From Haliea sp. (GTDB taxonomy: Bacteria > Pseudomonadota > Gammaproteobacteria > Pseudomonadales > Halieaceae), in assembly GCA_016704305.1 (NCBI GenBank), contig JADJAL010000044.1, positions 1 through 33,491 of the forward strand: a stretch of 33,491 bases of DNA, written 5' to 3'. How positions within the stretch are numbered: the stretch's first letter is position 1; the number at the start of each line of letters is the position of its first letter. The notes beneath the pieces are model-generated. The model was not told where the DNA came from. It ran no database searches and worked only from the letters and a program-made list of their open reading frames with translations. The translations under genes and the position numbers were made by a program. Shown here one piece after another: positions 9,479 to 17,898 of this stretch.

Positions 9479-10108
9479 ATGTACTACGGTGAACGACTCA
9501 ACAGCATCAGCCATCTGGTGGGCGCGGTATTCTCGCTCGTTGCGCTCGGCGCATTGCTCACGCTCAGCATCCAGAGCGGCGACCCGCGCATGGTCATCGG
9601 CTACAGCGTCTTCGGGCTGACACTGGTGCTGCTGTACGCGATGTCGACGCTCTACCACAGCTTCCAGACGCCGGGCGTCAAGCGGCTCTTCAAGATACTG
9701 GACCATATTTCAATCTATCTACTGATAGCTGGCACTTACACCCCACTGATGCTGGTCAGCATGAACGGCGCGAGCGGCACCAAAATCCTGGCCCTGGTCT
9801 GGGGGCTCGCGGCGCTGGGCACGTTGTCGGAAATCCTGCTGTCCGGCCGCGCGGTGAAAGTCTGCCAGCTCATCATCTACCTCGCGATGGGCTGGGCCTG
9901 CGCGCTGGATTTCCCCAGCCTGAGGGAGGCGCTGCCAGAGGCAGGGTTCCAGTGGCTGGCCGCCGGTGGGCTCATCTATAGCGTGGGCGTTATCTTTTAC
10001 ATCCTGGATAAACTGAAGTGGCTGACCCACTCCCACGGCATCTGGCATTTTTTTGTGCTGGCCGGCTCGGTCTGCCACTTCATTGCGATCACGGGGTTCG
10101 TGCGATAA
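9479..10108 (+). CDS. trhA: TrhA/HlyIII family membrane protein
   Basis: A 209-aa protein with seven predicted membrane helices. It has the three signature blocks of the HlyIII/PAQR family: AMSTLYHSF near the end of helix 2, LDHISIYLLIAGTYTPL in helix 3, and LTHSHGIWHFFVLAGSVCHF at the C-terminus. The conserved His and Ser residues correspond to the metal site of PAQR receptors. In bacteria the family (TrhA) is tied to membrane-energetics homeostasis; the older hemolysin name is doubtful. The ATG at 9479 starts the typical YGERLNSISHLVGA N-terminus. A purine-rich AGGAGA lies 12-13 bases upstream, slightly far but acceptable. It stands alone between a divergent lipoprotein gene and a convergent START gene. 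Confidence 0.93.
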   Translation: MYYGERLNSISHLVGAVFSLVALGALLTLSIQSGDPRMVIGYSVFGLTLVLLYAMSTLYHSFQTPGVKRLFKILDHISIYLLIAGTYTPLMLVSMNGASGTKILALVWGLAALGTLSEILLSGRAVKVCQLIIYLAMGWACALDFPSLREALPEAGFQWLAAGGLIYSVGVIFYILDKLKWLTHSHGIWHFFVLAGSVCHFIAITGFVR

Positions 10109-10130
10109 CGACTAAATTCCGCGCGGCGCG

Positions 10131-10793
10131 TTACTCAAGCTCCGCGACGAATTCGGAGCGGACGTTCGCGTAACGGTGCACCGCAGCACCCAGGTTTTCC
10201 AATGTATGCCGCACCGATAGCAATGCCGCCTGGTTCGCCAGCCAGGCCGGTATCCAGCCACCGGGATCACCGTGTATCTGGTAGGTCACTTCCACCCAGC
10301 CACCGGGCTCCGGCTTCAGGCCCCAATAGCCGCCCATTGCAGGCACCCGGACGTGCGCGGCCACGGGCGCAATAAAATCGGGGAAATTGGTGATTGTCAC
10401 GGTAATGTCTTTGGTTTGCGGGTCCTGCGCGTAGTCGAAACGCACCACGGTATCGCGATCACTCATCGGCAACGGCGCATCGACCACGCCATAGACATAG
10501 GCCTGCGCATAACCGGATTCCTGAAGGATGCGGGCGCCGCCGCTGCGAAAGACCCATTGCCGATTGAACGGCGCATCCTTGAGCAGCGCCATCACCGCAT
10601 TCAGCGAGGCTTTTACCCGCACCTGCCCCTTGATCTCATCGAGTGCCGAGCCCGCATAGTCGCGCTTCGACACGCGCAGGTTGTCGCTCTTGTAAACCAC
10701 TTGCCAGTCGTTCGCCATCGCCGGTTCCGCAGCCTGCAACATCAGGATAAATCCGAGCAATGCCAACGATACGCTTCGTGTGCACATCGACAT
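10131..10793 (-). CDS. START-domain lipid-binding protein, secreted
   Basis: A 220-aa protein with a cleavable signal peptide ending near EPAMA. The remainder matches the START fold of bacterial lipid-binding proteins: WQVVYKSDNLRVSKRDYAGS, then KGQVRVKASLNAVMALLKD, MSDRDTVVRFDY and GGYWGLKPEPGGWVEVTYQI. The C-terminal amphipathic helix (PAWLANQAALLSVRHTLENL) is the usual lid. Such proteins bind a hydrophobic ligand in a helix-grip pocket; the ligand is not predictable. The start is three bases after the stop of the upstream DMT permease gene on the same strand, so the two are almost certainly co-transcribed. Confidence 0.88.
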   Translation of the reverse strand: MSMCTRSVSLALLGFILMLQAAEPAMANDWQVVYKSDNLRVSKRDYAGSALDEIKGQVRVKASLNAVMALLKDAPFNRQWVFRSGGARILQESGYAQAYVYGVVDAPLPMSDRDTVVRFDYAQDPQTKDITVTITNFPDFIAPVAAHVRVPAMGGYWGLKPEPGGWVEVTYQIHGDPGGWIPAWLANQAALLSVRHTLENLGAAVHRYANVRSEFVAELE

Positions 10794-10796
10794 AGC

Positions 10797-11699
10797 CTAC
10801 AGCGCCGTGGTCTCGATATGTTGCACCGGACCCGCCTTTTGTCGCGCGGCGATGAAACAGCCGACGACAATCAATGCAGTTCCGCCCAGCGTGGCCAGCG
10901 TCACGGTTTCTGCAAACACCAGCCAACCGAACAACACGGCCCAGATGAAAGCGGTATATTCGACGGGTATCAGGATGTTCGCTTCCGCGCGCGCATAGGC
11001 CCAGGACAGCAGCAACAGGGACGTCATGCCGAGAACCGCAGCGCCGGCCAGGCTGGGCAACTGGTGCAGCGCCGGCACCACTGCAAGCCACGGCGCCAGG
11101 CCTGCATACACCGTCAGCATCGTGGCATTCTGGAAAAAGGCGATCTCCACGGGCTCCGCCACCAGCGCCTGTTGCCGCTGCAGTATCAGGTTATAGGCAT
11201 AGAGTACTGCGGACAGCAGGATAGCGATGATTCCCTTGCCCACGTCGGCGCCATATTCGCCGCTCCAGCGGCCGCCCACGATGACCAATGCACCCGCAAA
11301 ACCGATCACCGAGGCCAGAACGGCCTTGTCGCCGATACGCTCACCGAGCAGCACCGCCGCGAGGTAGAGCGCGATCAATGGCGCGATGAACGACAATCCA
11401 ATGGCCTCGGCGAGCGGCACATACGCCAGGCCCCAGAAAAACAGGAACGCCATCAACGACGTCAAGACACCGCGCCAGACATGCAAGCGGATGACCCGTG
11501 CCCGCGGCCAGCGCGTGCGCTTCCACAGGAATAGCGCGATCGCGATCAGTAGTCCAATGGCCGTGCGCCACAGCATCGCGTTGTACGCGCCCAGTTCGAT
11601 GGACAAGCCCTTCATGACGGCGTCCATTGCTGCAAAGGTCGCTATACCGACGGTCGCGACGGTAAAAGGTAGCGCTGACGATCCTGGGTCATTGCTCAT
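10797..11699 (-). CDS. DMT superfamily (EamA) permease
   Basis: A 300-aa protein starting at ATG 11699. It has ten hydrophobic helices in two EamA repeats. Family features are visible: an N-terminal FAAMDAVMKGLSIELGAYNA, the LWRTAIGLLIA segment, LAEAIGLSFIAPLIALYLAA, and in the second half PVEYTAFIWAVLFGWLVFAE. Members are inner-membrane exporters or importers of small metabolites; no substrate can be given. The upstream region up to the divergent persulfide dioxygenase gene (263 bp) holds both promoters. The following START gene begins three bases after the stop, forming a two-gene operon. Confidence 0.9.
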   Translation of the reverse strand: MSNDPGSSALPFTVATVGIATFAAMDAVMKGLSIELGAYNAMLWRTAIGLLIAIALFLWKRTRWPRARVIRLHVWRGVLTSLMAFLFFWGLAYVPLAEAIGLSFIAPLIALYLAAVLLGERIGDKAVLASVIGFAGALVIVGGRWSGEYGADVGKGIIAILLSAVLYAYNLILQRQQALVAEPVEIAFFQNATMLTVYAGLAPWLAVVPALHQLPSLAGAAVLGMTSLLLLSWAYARAEANILIPVEYTAFIWAVLFGWLVFAETVTLATLGGTALIVVGCFIAARQKAGPVQHIETTAL

Positions 11700-11962
11700 G
11701 CTGTCTGTGACACTTGCGTGAAGATCATCGTATGGATCCAGCACCGCGCCGAGACGAGGCAGGCATTTGGCCGGCGAAGGGGGGATGTGTTTGCGCGGGG
11801 AGTATATCTGCTGTCGTCGATGGTACTCAAGGTTGCCGACTGTCGCAGCGGCGGAATCCGCGGGCTCTTCATAGTAGTGCAATTCTCAATAGCGCCGGGC
11901 ACAAGGTGATGTCCCGGTCTATAGTTGTGTGTGCCAGGCCATCAGCGCAGGAGTTCTACGCC

Positions 11963-13000
11963 ATGATTTTTCACCAGATCGCCACCGAACGCGGCTGCCA
12001 GTCCTACCTGGTGGGCTGCCCTGACAGCTGCGCCGCTGTTGTCATCGACCCCGATATCCATGAACTCGAACGCTACCTCACGCTCGCGGCGCAATCCGGA
12101 TTGCGCATCCGCTACCTGCTGGACACGCACACGCACGCGGATCATTTTTCCGCCGCCGATGAGCTGGCAGCGGAACTCTCGGTGCCGGTTATCATGCACA
12201 AGAACAGTCCCTCGCCCTATGTCGACATGGCCGTGGACGACGGCGAAATTGTCAAGGTCGGCAAACTCTCGCTCAATATCCTGCACACTCCGGGGCACAC
12301 GGCCGATTCCATGTGCGTGCACATCGAAGACCGTGTTTTCACCGGCGACACGCTGCTGATCGGCGGCACGGGTCGCACCGACCTGCCGACCGGTGACGCC
12401 GGGTGCCTGTTCGACAGCCTGTTCCACAAACTGCTGCGACTGGACCCAGAGACCCGGGTGTACCCCGCGCATATCTACAGCGACCGCGCGTTCACCACGA
12501 TCGGAGCGGAAATTGCCGACAACAAGCGCTTGCAGGTCACCGACAGGGACAAGTTCATTGCAATGATGCAGTCGCTCAACCTGACGATGCCGGAACACCT
12601 GTCCGAGGCGCTGCGCACGAACCTCAGCGGCAGCAAGACGGTCGAACAGATGCTGGGCGCGGCCGCCCAGCGGATTGCCTTCATGTCGCAGGAAGAGATC
12701 CTGCGACGTATCCAGAGCGGCGCACCCGACATTACGCTGCTCGATGTGCGCGAGCGCGAGAGCTATGAACAGGGTCATATCCCGGGCGCCATCCTGATAC
12801 CGCGCGGGCAACTGGAGCTGCGCGTCGATGCGCTGCTGCCCGATCCCACGGCGCGGATCGTCGTGTACTGCCAGTACGGGAAGGTGTCCACGCTGGCGAC
12901 GGCGACATTAAGGGAGATGGGTTTTACCCGCGCCATCGCAATGGCGCAGGGCATGGAGAGCTGGCTGGAGAAGGGCTACCCGACCAGCACTTCATTATGA
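11963..13000 (+). CDS. Persulfide dioxygenase-rhodanese fusion
   Basis: A 345-aa protein; the ATG at 11963 follows CAGGAG with good spacing. Residues 1 to about 235 are a metallo-beta-lactamase-fold persulfide dioxygenase of the ETHE1 type: LDTHTHADHFSAA, LHTPGHTADSMCVH, FTGDTLLIGGTGRTDL and YPAHIYSD supply the iron-binding His/Asp and substrate residues. Residues about 250-345 form a rhodanese domain: LLDVRERESYEQGHIPGA and the active-site loop CQYGKVS with the nucleophilic Cys. The N-terminal dioxygenase plus C-terminal rhodanese order matches known PRF fusions, which oxidise glutathione persulfide and exchange sulfur with thiosulfate. Role: cytoplasmic sulfide and sulfane-sulfur detoxification. 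It is monocistronic, divergent from the DMT permease and convergent with the phasin-like gene. Confidence 0.93.
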   Translation: MIFHQIATERGCQSYLVGCPDSCAAVVIDPDIHELERYLTLAAQSGLRIRYLLDTHTHADHFSAADELAAELSVPVIMHKNSPSPYVDMAVDDGEIVKVGKLSLNILHTPGHTADSMCVHIEDRVFTGDTLLIGGTGRTDLPTGDAGCLFDSLFHKLLRLDPETRVYPAHIYSDRAFTTIGAEIADNKRLQVTDRDKFIAMMQSLNLTMPEHLSEALRTNLSGSKTVEQMLGAAAQRIAFMSQEEILRRIQSGAPDITLLDVRERESYEQGHIPGAILIPRGQLELRVDALLPDPTARIVVYCQYGKVSTLATATLREMGFTRAIAMAQGMESWLEKGYPTSTSL

Positions 13001-13026
13001 TGGTCGGGGGGTGTCTCTTGCGGGGC

Positions 13027-13659
13027 TCAGGCGGCTACTGATTTTCTGGGCGCTTTCTTCTTGGCCGGTGCTTTCTTCTTGGCCGGCGCTTTTTTCTTGG
13101 CAGGCGCTTTTTTCTTCGCGGGTGCTTTTTTCTTCGCAGGTGCCTTTTTGGCGGGCGCCTTTTTCCCCGTAACGGATTCATTGAGCGCCGCAAGGTTGCC
13201 ACTCACGGTTTCGCGCGCTTCAGCGACCAGCAATTTCCATGCCTTGAGATTGGCATCGGCGCGCTTCTTGACGATGCGCTGCGCTTTGCTGTTGGTTCGG
13301 CTGGCTATCTTTTGCAGCGACTGCATATCCTTTCTTGCACGCTCGATGACGCGCTTGAGTTCCTTGACCACCGCATCGCGATCGCCTCGAACTTTCCTCA
13401 GCTCGCGCAGCAGGCCCTTGAGCATTTCATACTGGCGTTTGGCGATATCGGAGTAACCGTCAATGATCGCACGATTAGCCTCGGCGACCGCCTCCATGTT
13501 TTTGCTGGTGTTCTTGAGGACATCGTCCCAGGTGTAGTTGCCGATCTTGATCTCATCCATGTATTTGGCGAGACTCGAGACAGCGGTTTTGCTGATACTT
13601 GTTTTGCGTTTCGCGGAGCTTTTGCGAGTGGCTTTAGCTTTTACTTTCGTCGTCGCCAT
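13027..13659 (-). CDS. Phasin-like protein with lysine-rich PAKK tail
   Basis: A 210-aa basic protein; the ATG at 13659 has GGAGAG upstream. The N-terminus is short and Lys/Arg/Ser-rich. The centre (NMEAVAEANRAIIDGYSDIA and KRQYEMLKGLLRELRKV) is an amphipathic helix resembling phasins, which coat polyhydroxyalkanoate granules. The last 45 residues are tandem APAKKK repeats like the tail of histone H1. The combination resembles PhaF, which links PHA granules to DNA. No PHA synthase is in the window, so the PHA role is inference; it could also be a plain nucleoid-binding protein. Confidence 0.7.
   Translation of the reverse strand: MATTKVKAKATRKSSAKRKTSISKTAVSSLAKYMDEIKIGNYTWDDVLKNTSKNMEAVAEANRAIIDGYSDIAKRQYEMLKGLLRELRKVRGDRDAVVKELKRVIERARKDMQSLQKIASRTNSKAQRIVKKRADANLKAWKLLVAEARETVSGNLAALNESVTGKKAPAKKAPAKKKAPAKKKAPAKKKAPAKKKAPAKKKAPRKSVAA
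13049..13165 (-). repeat. In-gene 18-bp tandem repeats encoding (K)KKAPA units
   Basis: About six copies of an 18-base unit encode the PAKKKA tail of the phasin-like protein. The copies differ at third positions (for example GGCCGG, GGCAGG and CGCAGG variants), so the protein repeat is conserved while the DNA has drifted. Copy number could vary between strains by slippage. Confidence 0.85.
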
Positions 13660-13747
13660 TATTACTCTCCTTACCGTGATAGTTGATGATTATTCGTCGC
13701 TTACTGTACGGCAGATTCCAGTGTAGCCGATTACTTGCGCATTTCCA

Positions 13748-15148
13748 TCACGCGTTCATCAGCATATGAACCCAGATACTGGCTGCGTATCCGAGTGCGA
13801 TAGCCGGCGTCCATTTCAGGTGGGTGAAAAACGTATAATGCCCACGGGCCTGGCCCATCAGCGCCACACCGGCCGCTGACCCAATCGAGAGCAGGCTGCC
13901 ACCCACACCCGCCGTCAACGTCACCAACTGCCACTGCACGAGAGGCATCTGCGGGTCCATCGTCAACACTGCGAACATCACCGGAATATTATCAACAACC
14001 GCCGACAACACGCCCACCAGTATGTTGGCCTCGGTCGCCCCCATATTCCCGTACAGTGCGCCAGACACGATGCCGAGATAACCGAGAAATCCGAGTCCTC
14101 CCACGGTGAGGATGACGCCATAGAAAAAGAACAGCGTGTCCCATTCGGCCTGGGCAACTTTGTCGAAGACATCGAAATCGTAAGGGTCAGACCTGTCGTG
14201 CGGGGGATTGGCATTGTCCAGCACCCATGCCCTGGACTTTCGCTGCAGGTAATAGCCGTACAGCTTCAGGTAGGCGAGGCCTGCCATCATCCCGTAGGCC
14301 GGCGGTATGTGCAGGAAGTTATGAAAACACACCGCGGTGACGATGGTCAGCAGGAACAGCAGGGCGATCGGTATGCCGCCGTGCTTCAGACGCTCGCCGT
14401 CAACATCCACGACGGGGCTCGGTTTTCCCGCAGGCAGCGCAAATTGCATGATCAGCGCCGGCAGGGCGTAGTTCACCACCGACGGCACGAAGAGGTCAAA
14501 AAACTGCCAGAACTCCACCAGGCCCTTCTGCCAGACCATCAGCGTGGTGATATCGCCGAAGGGACTGAACGCACCACCGGCATTCGCGGCCACCACGATG
14601 CCGATGCAGGACACCCCGATAAACCGCGACTGGCCAACACCCACCGCCATCACCACCGCGCACATGATCAGTGCGGTGGTCATGTTGTCCGCTATCGGTG
14701 AAATAAAGAACGAGAGGATGCCTGTGACCCAGAACAGTGATCGATAACTGAGCCCTCGCGACACCAGCAGATGGCGCAACTCGTCAAACACGCCGCGTTC
14801 CAGCATCGAGTTGATGTAAGTCATCGCCACCAACAGAAAGAAAAACAGCTCGGCGTACTCCAGGAAATTGTGCCGAATCCCGGCCTCCACCGCACCGGGT
14901 ATATCCTGCTGCATATAAGCCAGCGCGATCAACACCCAGACCAGCGCCGCCGCGAGCAACATCGGCTTGGATTTGCGCAGATGGATTTTCTCTTCGAGGA
15001 TGACGAACACGTAAGCCGCAACAAATATGACGACGGATGCGATGCCCACCCAGGAGCGGGTCAGGTCCAGATGTGTGGCGGCAGATTCGCTTGCCATCAC
15101 CGAATTACTCAGCAATAGCATGGGGACAAGCCGACGGCATATTTTCAT
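13748..15148 (-). CDS. nhaD: NhaD-type Na+/H+ antiporter
   Basis: A 466-aa polytopic membrane protein. The N-terminus looks like a signal sequence, as is usual for NhaD. Characteristic blocks include FLLVAMTYINSMLERGVFD, SFFISPIADNMTTALIMCAV, AANAGGAFSPFGDITTLMVW and AVVDNIPVMFAVLTMDP, the conserved ion-transporter-family segments with Asp/Asn/Thr residues likely to form the ion path. NhaD exchanges cytoplasmic Na+ or Li+ for protons and is typical of marine and halophilic bacteria. It lies upstream of the phasin-like gene on the same strand, 88 bp apart. The 198 bp upstream to the YiiX-like gene hold no other gene. Confidence 0.95.
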   Translation of the reverse strand: MKICRRLVPMLLLSNSVMASESAATHLDLTRSWVGIASVVIFVAAYVFVILEEKIHLRKSKPMLLAAALVWVLIALAYMQQDIPGAVEAGIRHNFLEYAELFFFLLVAMTYINSMLERGVFDELRHLLVSRGLSYRSLFWVTGILSFFISPIADNMTTALIMCAVVMAVGVGQSRFIGVSCIGIVVAANAGGAFSPFGDITTLMVWQKGLVEFWQFFDLFVPSVVNYALPALIMQFALPAGKPSPVVDVDGERLKHGGIPIALLFLLTIVTAVCFHNFLHIPPAYGMMAGLAYLKLYGYYLQRKSRAWVLDNANPPHDRSDPYDFDVFDKVAQAEWDTLFFFYGVILTVGGLGFLGYLGIVSGALYGNMGATEANILVGVLSAVVDNIPVMFAVLTMDPQMPLVQWQLVTLTAGVGGSLLSIGSAAGVALMGQARGHYTFFTHLKWTPAIALGYAASIWVHMLMNA

Positions 15149-15346
15149 TGATGATGATCCCTACAGAAACACAAAGCGCAAATTAAAGAACGATGAGACC
15201 CGCGCCTCAAATCCAACATACTCTACTACACGATTGTGGCAATTGGAATTTTGGACGTATCAGGGTAGTAGATGGATTTTTCGACACCGGCACTCTAAGC
15301 TTGCCCAAACACTGACTTGTCTCTTGCACGCCAATCCGGGGAAGCG

Positions 15347-15949
15347 ATGAACACCGTGCTTCGGCAGTTTGGATCCTACCTCGCGCGGTATCTGACCAGG
15401 CCTCGCGACAACTACGAACAATTTTCCGTACTGAACAAGGAGCAGTTGGACCAGACGCTGGAGCCCGGCGACCTGCTGCTGGTGGAAGGGAACAGTCGGG
15501 TAAGCACCGCGATCAAGTATTTGACCCAATCGACCTGGTCGCATGTGTGCATGTACGTTGGCCCGGGAGAAGACGGCGCCGGCCTTCTGGTTGAGGCGGA
15601 TGTGGTGGAGGGTGTTATTCGTTCGCCATTGTCGAAGTATATTGGGTTCAACGTGCGCGTCTGCCGCGCGGTCAAACCTCTCTGCATCAGGACAGCGGCG
15701 GATCCCACCCGGGCGATCTGCTCGACACTGATCGCGCAGGCCTTCCAGTCCATCAGGTACCCGATTCTTCCGCAAAGCGTGCGCGTCTGCCGGGGGGATG
15801 CGCCGGCGCATTGCGACGATGTGTTGCTGGAATCGACCCACTTCAGTCACTTCACACCGCGAGACTTTGACCTGTCGCCGTATTTTGAGATCGTCAAACC
15901 CACGATCAAGGGCAACTTTGATTACAGGAAAATACGCTGGTTCGAGTAG
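15347..15949 (+). CDS. YiiX/YebB-like NlpC/P60-type cysteine hydrolase, internally shortened
   Basis: A 200-aa protein; ATG 15347 is preceded by GGGGAAGCG. It has LEPGDLLLVEGNSRVSTAIK and LTQSTWSHVCMYVG, the N-terminal strand and His-bearing block of YiiX-like permuted papain-fold proteins. RAICSTLIAQAFQSIRYPIL follows, with the Cys block. From memory, relatives carry about 40-45 more residues (including a YDLKN element) between the equivalents of CRAVKPL and DPTRAICS. Here the two are joined directly in frame, so a deletion is suspected. Both presumed catalytic residues are retained. The substrate could be an amide bond in lipid or peptidoglycan, but this is unproven. Confidence 0.75.
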   Translation: MNTVLRQFGSYLARYLTRPRDNYEQFSVLNKEQLDQTLEPGDLLLVEGNSRVSTAIKYLTQSTWSHVCMYVGPGEDGAGLLVEADVVEGVIRSPLSKYIGFNVRVCRAVKPLCIRTAADPTRAICSTLIAQAFQSIRYPILPQSVRVCRGDAPAHCDDVLLESTHFSHFTPRDFDLSPYFEIVKPTIKGNFDYRKIRWFE

Positions 15950-15952
15950 CCG

Positions 15953-16351
15953 TTACGGCGTGGTTTTGCAGCCCAGCAACTGCACGAATGAGCAGCCCGT
16001 CACCTTCATTGCGCCGATGACGTAGACCAGCCCAATCGGGCCATCGATGGCCAACAGCGCGTATTCCCAGTGCTCGGACAGTTGGTGCGGCACTGCATAG
16101 ATCACCGCCGACACGGCGGATAAACGCACCAGCCCCTGCCAGAAAAACACCGGCGCGCGATTGGCCATGTCGTGCGACGACCACATCAGCAGCGCGGCCG
16201 CCATCATCAGGAACGTACCCAGGGTTATCAGCGGAACAAACTGCCCCATCACTGGCTGCGCCGCCATCGCCACGCCAATGGCGCCGGCCCAGGTACCCGC
16301 GCCCACCAGAAAGTCCGACAACCCCGTCCACCAGATGAATTTTTGCAGCAT
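15953..16351 (-). CDS. Small four-helix membrane protein of unknown function
   Basis: A 132-aa hydrophobic protein; the ATG at 16351 follows GAGGGAAGGAAC, a strong ribosome site. Four membrane segments are predicted: WTGLSDFLVGAGTWAGAIGV, LITLGTFLMMAAALLMW, FFWQGLVRLSAVSAVIYAV and EYALLAIDGPIGLVYVIGA. No catalytic motif or named family was recognised. It begins 46 bp after the P450 stop on the same strand, so the two are probably co-transcribed. Confidence 0.75.
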   Translation of the reverse strand: MLQKFIWWTGLSDFLVGAGTWAGAIGVAMAAQPVMGQFVPLITLGTFLMMAAALLMWSSHDMANRAPVFFWQGLVRLSAVSAVIYAVPHQLSEHWEYALLAIDGPIGLVYVIGAMKVTGCSFVQLLGCKTTP

Positions 16352-16397
16352 GTTCCTTCCCTCTTTTTGTTATTGGAAGTGGCTTTACGCCACTGTG

Positions 16398-17651
16398 CTA
16401 GCGCTCCGGATCAAACGTGATGTGCATGCTTTTGATGCCGGGAATGAAGTTCGACACCAGGTTGTGCGGCGCGCCGACCAGCCGTGGATTGCGCAAGCGC
16501 GGAACGATCTGCTCGAACATCACGCACAGTTCCTTGCGCGCCAGGTGCGAGCCGATGCAGAAGTGCTGCCCCACGCCGAAGGTGCGGTGCTGGTTTTTCA
16601 GGTCCGCCATGCGTTGCGTGCGGGTGATGTCAAACACGTCTGCATCGTCGCCGAAGACTTCCGGTTCGTGATTCACGGAAGGATAAAACAGTTTGACCAT
16701 GTCGCCCTTTTTGATCTCCATGCCGCCGAGCGTGATGTCTTCCATCGCGGTCCGCTGCATATGGATGAACGGCGGATAGAAGCGCAGGATTTCTTCGACT
16801 GCATCGGGAATCAGCGCGGGATTGTCGATCAGCATCTGGTGCTGCTCGGGATGTTCCATCAGCAGGCGCATGCCCTGGCTGGTCGCGGTGCGGGTGGTCT
16901 CCACCGCGCCGGCGATCAGGATGAGGAAGAACGTGCAGAACTGGAACTCGTCCAGCGTCTCGCCTTCGACCACGCCATTGAGCAGCGCGTGGATGATGGT
17001 GCCGCCCTGCGGGTTGGCCTTGTGGTTCGCGGCCAGTTCCATCGCGATGCCGAATATCTCGGCCGCGGCCATCTGCCCCGCTTCGGGTGACACATCCAGC
17101 TCGGGGTCGTCCATGCCTATCATCGTGTCCACCAGCCTGGCGAACTGCTGGCGCTTTTCCGCCGGCATATCCATCAGCGCGCAGATCACGAACAGCGGCA
17201 TTTCCGCGGACACCTCAGAGACGAATTCGCACTCGCCCCTGGCCGCCACCTTGTCGACAATGCTTTTGGCGAAGTCCTTCATCATCGGCGTGAGCGCTTC
17301 AACCGCCTTGGGCGTAAACGCATTGCTGACCACGCGCCGGTACTTGATATGGTTCGGCGGGTCCATGTTGATGATCAGCTGCCGCATGATCTCCATCGAT
17401 TCGGGGTCTGTCCCCCCCGGTGAGGGGTGCGCCAGGTTGGCGCTGGACGAGAACTTGTCGGGGTTTTTCGACACGAAATCCAGGTCATCGCGGCGGGTGA
17501 TTGCCCAGAAATCCCCACCGTACTCGGGCGCACCGCTCTGGAACGACACCGGGCATTGCTGCCGCAGCGTCGCAAACGCCTCGAAGGGCAGCTTCTCGTG
17601 GTGCGTCATCGGATTCATAAGGTCGAACTGGAAGGGACATTTGTCAGTCAT
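16398..17651 (-). CDS. Cytochrome P450
   Basis: A 417-aa soluble bacterial P450 starting at ATG 17651 (MTDKCPFQFDLMNP). The haem-binding loop is FGVGQHFCIGSHLAR with Cys365 as the iron ligand. The K-helix ExxR is in AVEEILRFYPP. The I-helix oxygen-activation motif reads AGAVETTRTA instead of the common AGxETT spacing. MDPPNHIKYRRVVSNAFTP is the usual C-helix region. The sequence style resembles CYP families that oxidise terpenoids, sterol side chains or alkyl chains, but family and substrate cannot be set by eye. Ferredoxin and reductase partners are not in the window. The small membrane protein gene follows on the same strand. Confidence 0.95.
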   Translation of the reverse strand: MTDKCPFQFDLMNPMTHHEKLPFEAFATLRQQCPVSFQSGAPEYGGDFWAITRRDDLDFVSKNPDKFSSSANLAHPSPGGTDPESMEIMRQLIINMDPPNHIKYRRVVSNAFTPKAVEALTPMMKDFAKSIVDKVAARGECEFVSEVSAEMPLFVICALMDMPAEKRQQFARLVDTMIGMDDPELDVSPEAGQMAAAEIFGIAMELAANHKANPQGGTIIHALLNGVVEGETLDEFQFCTFFLILIAGAVETTRTATSQGMRLLMEHPEQHQMLIDNPALIPDAVEEILRFYPPFIHMQRTAMEDITLGGMEIKKGDMVKLFYPSVNHEPEVFGDDADVFDITRTQRMADLKNQHRTFGVGQHFCIGSHLARKELCVMFEQIVPRLRNPRLVGAPHNLVSNFIPGIKSMHITFDPER

Positions 17652-17775
17652 GCTGGCATGTTCTCGGTTTTGTCCAATGGGTTGAGCGGCGCAGATAGCA
17701 GGCCGGGAGCCAGATAGTAAAGTGCCTGCGGAACAAAGATCAAACACAGGCTGATTTACCCAACACTGGTTTAGC

Positions 17776-17794
17776 GGTATATACCCTCTATACC
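17776..17794. promoter_or_regulatory. Possible operator between the P450 and cbpA genes
   Basis: The 247-bp region between the divergent P450 and cbpA starts contains GGTATATACC, a perfect 10-bp palindrome, followed after three bases by another TATACC. This gives GGTATA and TATACC half-sites in two registers. It sits about 125 bp before the P450 start and 105 bp before cbpA. It could be an operator or simply an AT-rich promoter core; no regulator gene lies beside it. Confidence 0.3.
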
Positions 17795-17898
17795 AACGCC
17801 TGGCCGACAGGATCGATAGTTGCCATGTCTGGGAAGTATCAGCAGAAAGGCTACAATGCGGCAGGTGTGGCGTGTGAACTGTGGAGTAAACGCGATTT

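Noticed and set aside
10272..11534. A 420-codon open frame on the plus strand
   Set aside because: It is antisense to the START and DMT genes, is rich in His, Arg and Gln with no domain, and follows the third-position GC of the real genes.
11942..12811. A 289-codon open frame on the minus strand
   Set aside because: It is antisense to the persulfide dioxygenase gene, whose motifs are unambiguous.
13049..13165. Possible CRISPR or satellite array
   Set aside because: The repeats are in frame inside a coding region and code for the lysine-rich tail.
16161..17090. A 309-codon open frame on the plus strand
   Set aside because: It is opposite the P450 and the small membrane protein genes, and its composition is typical of a shadow frame.
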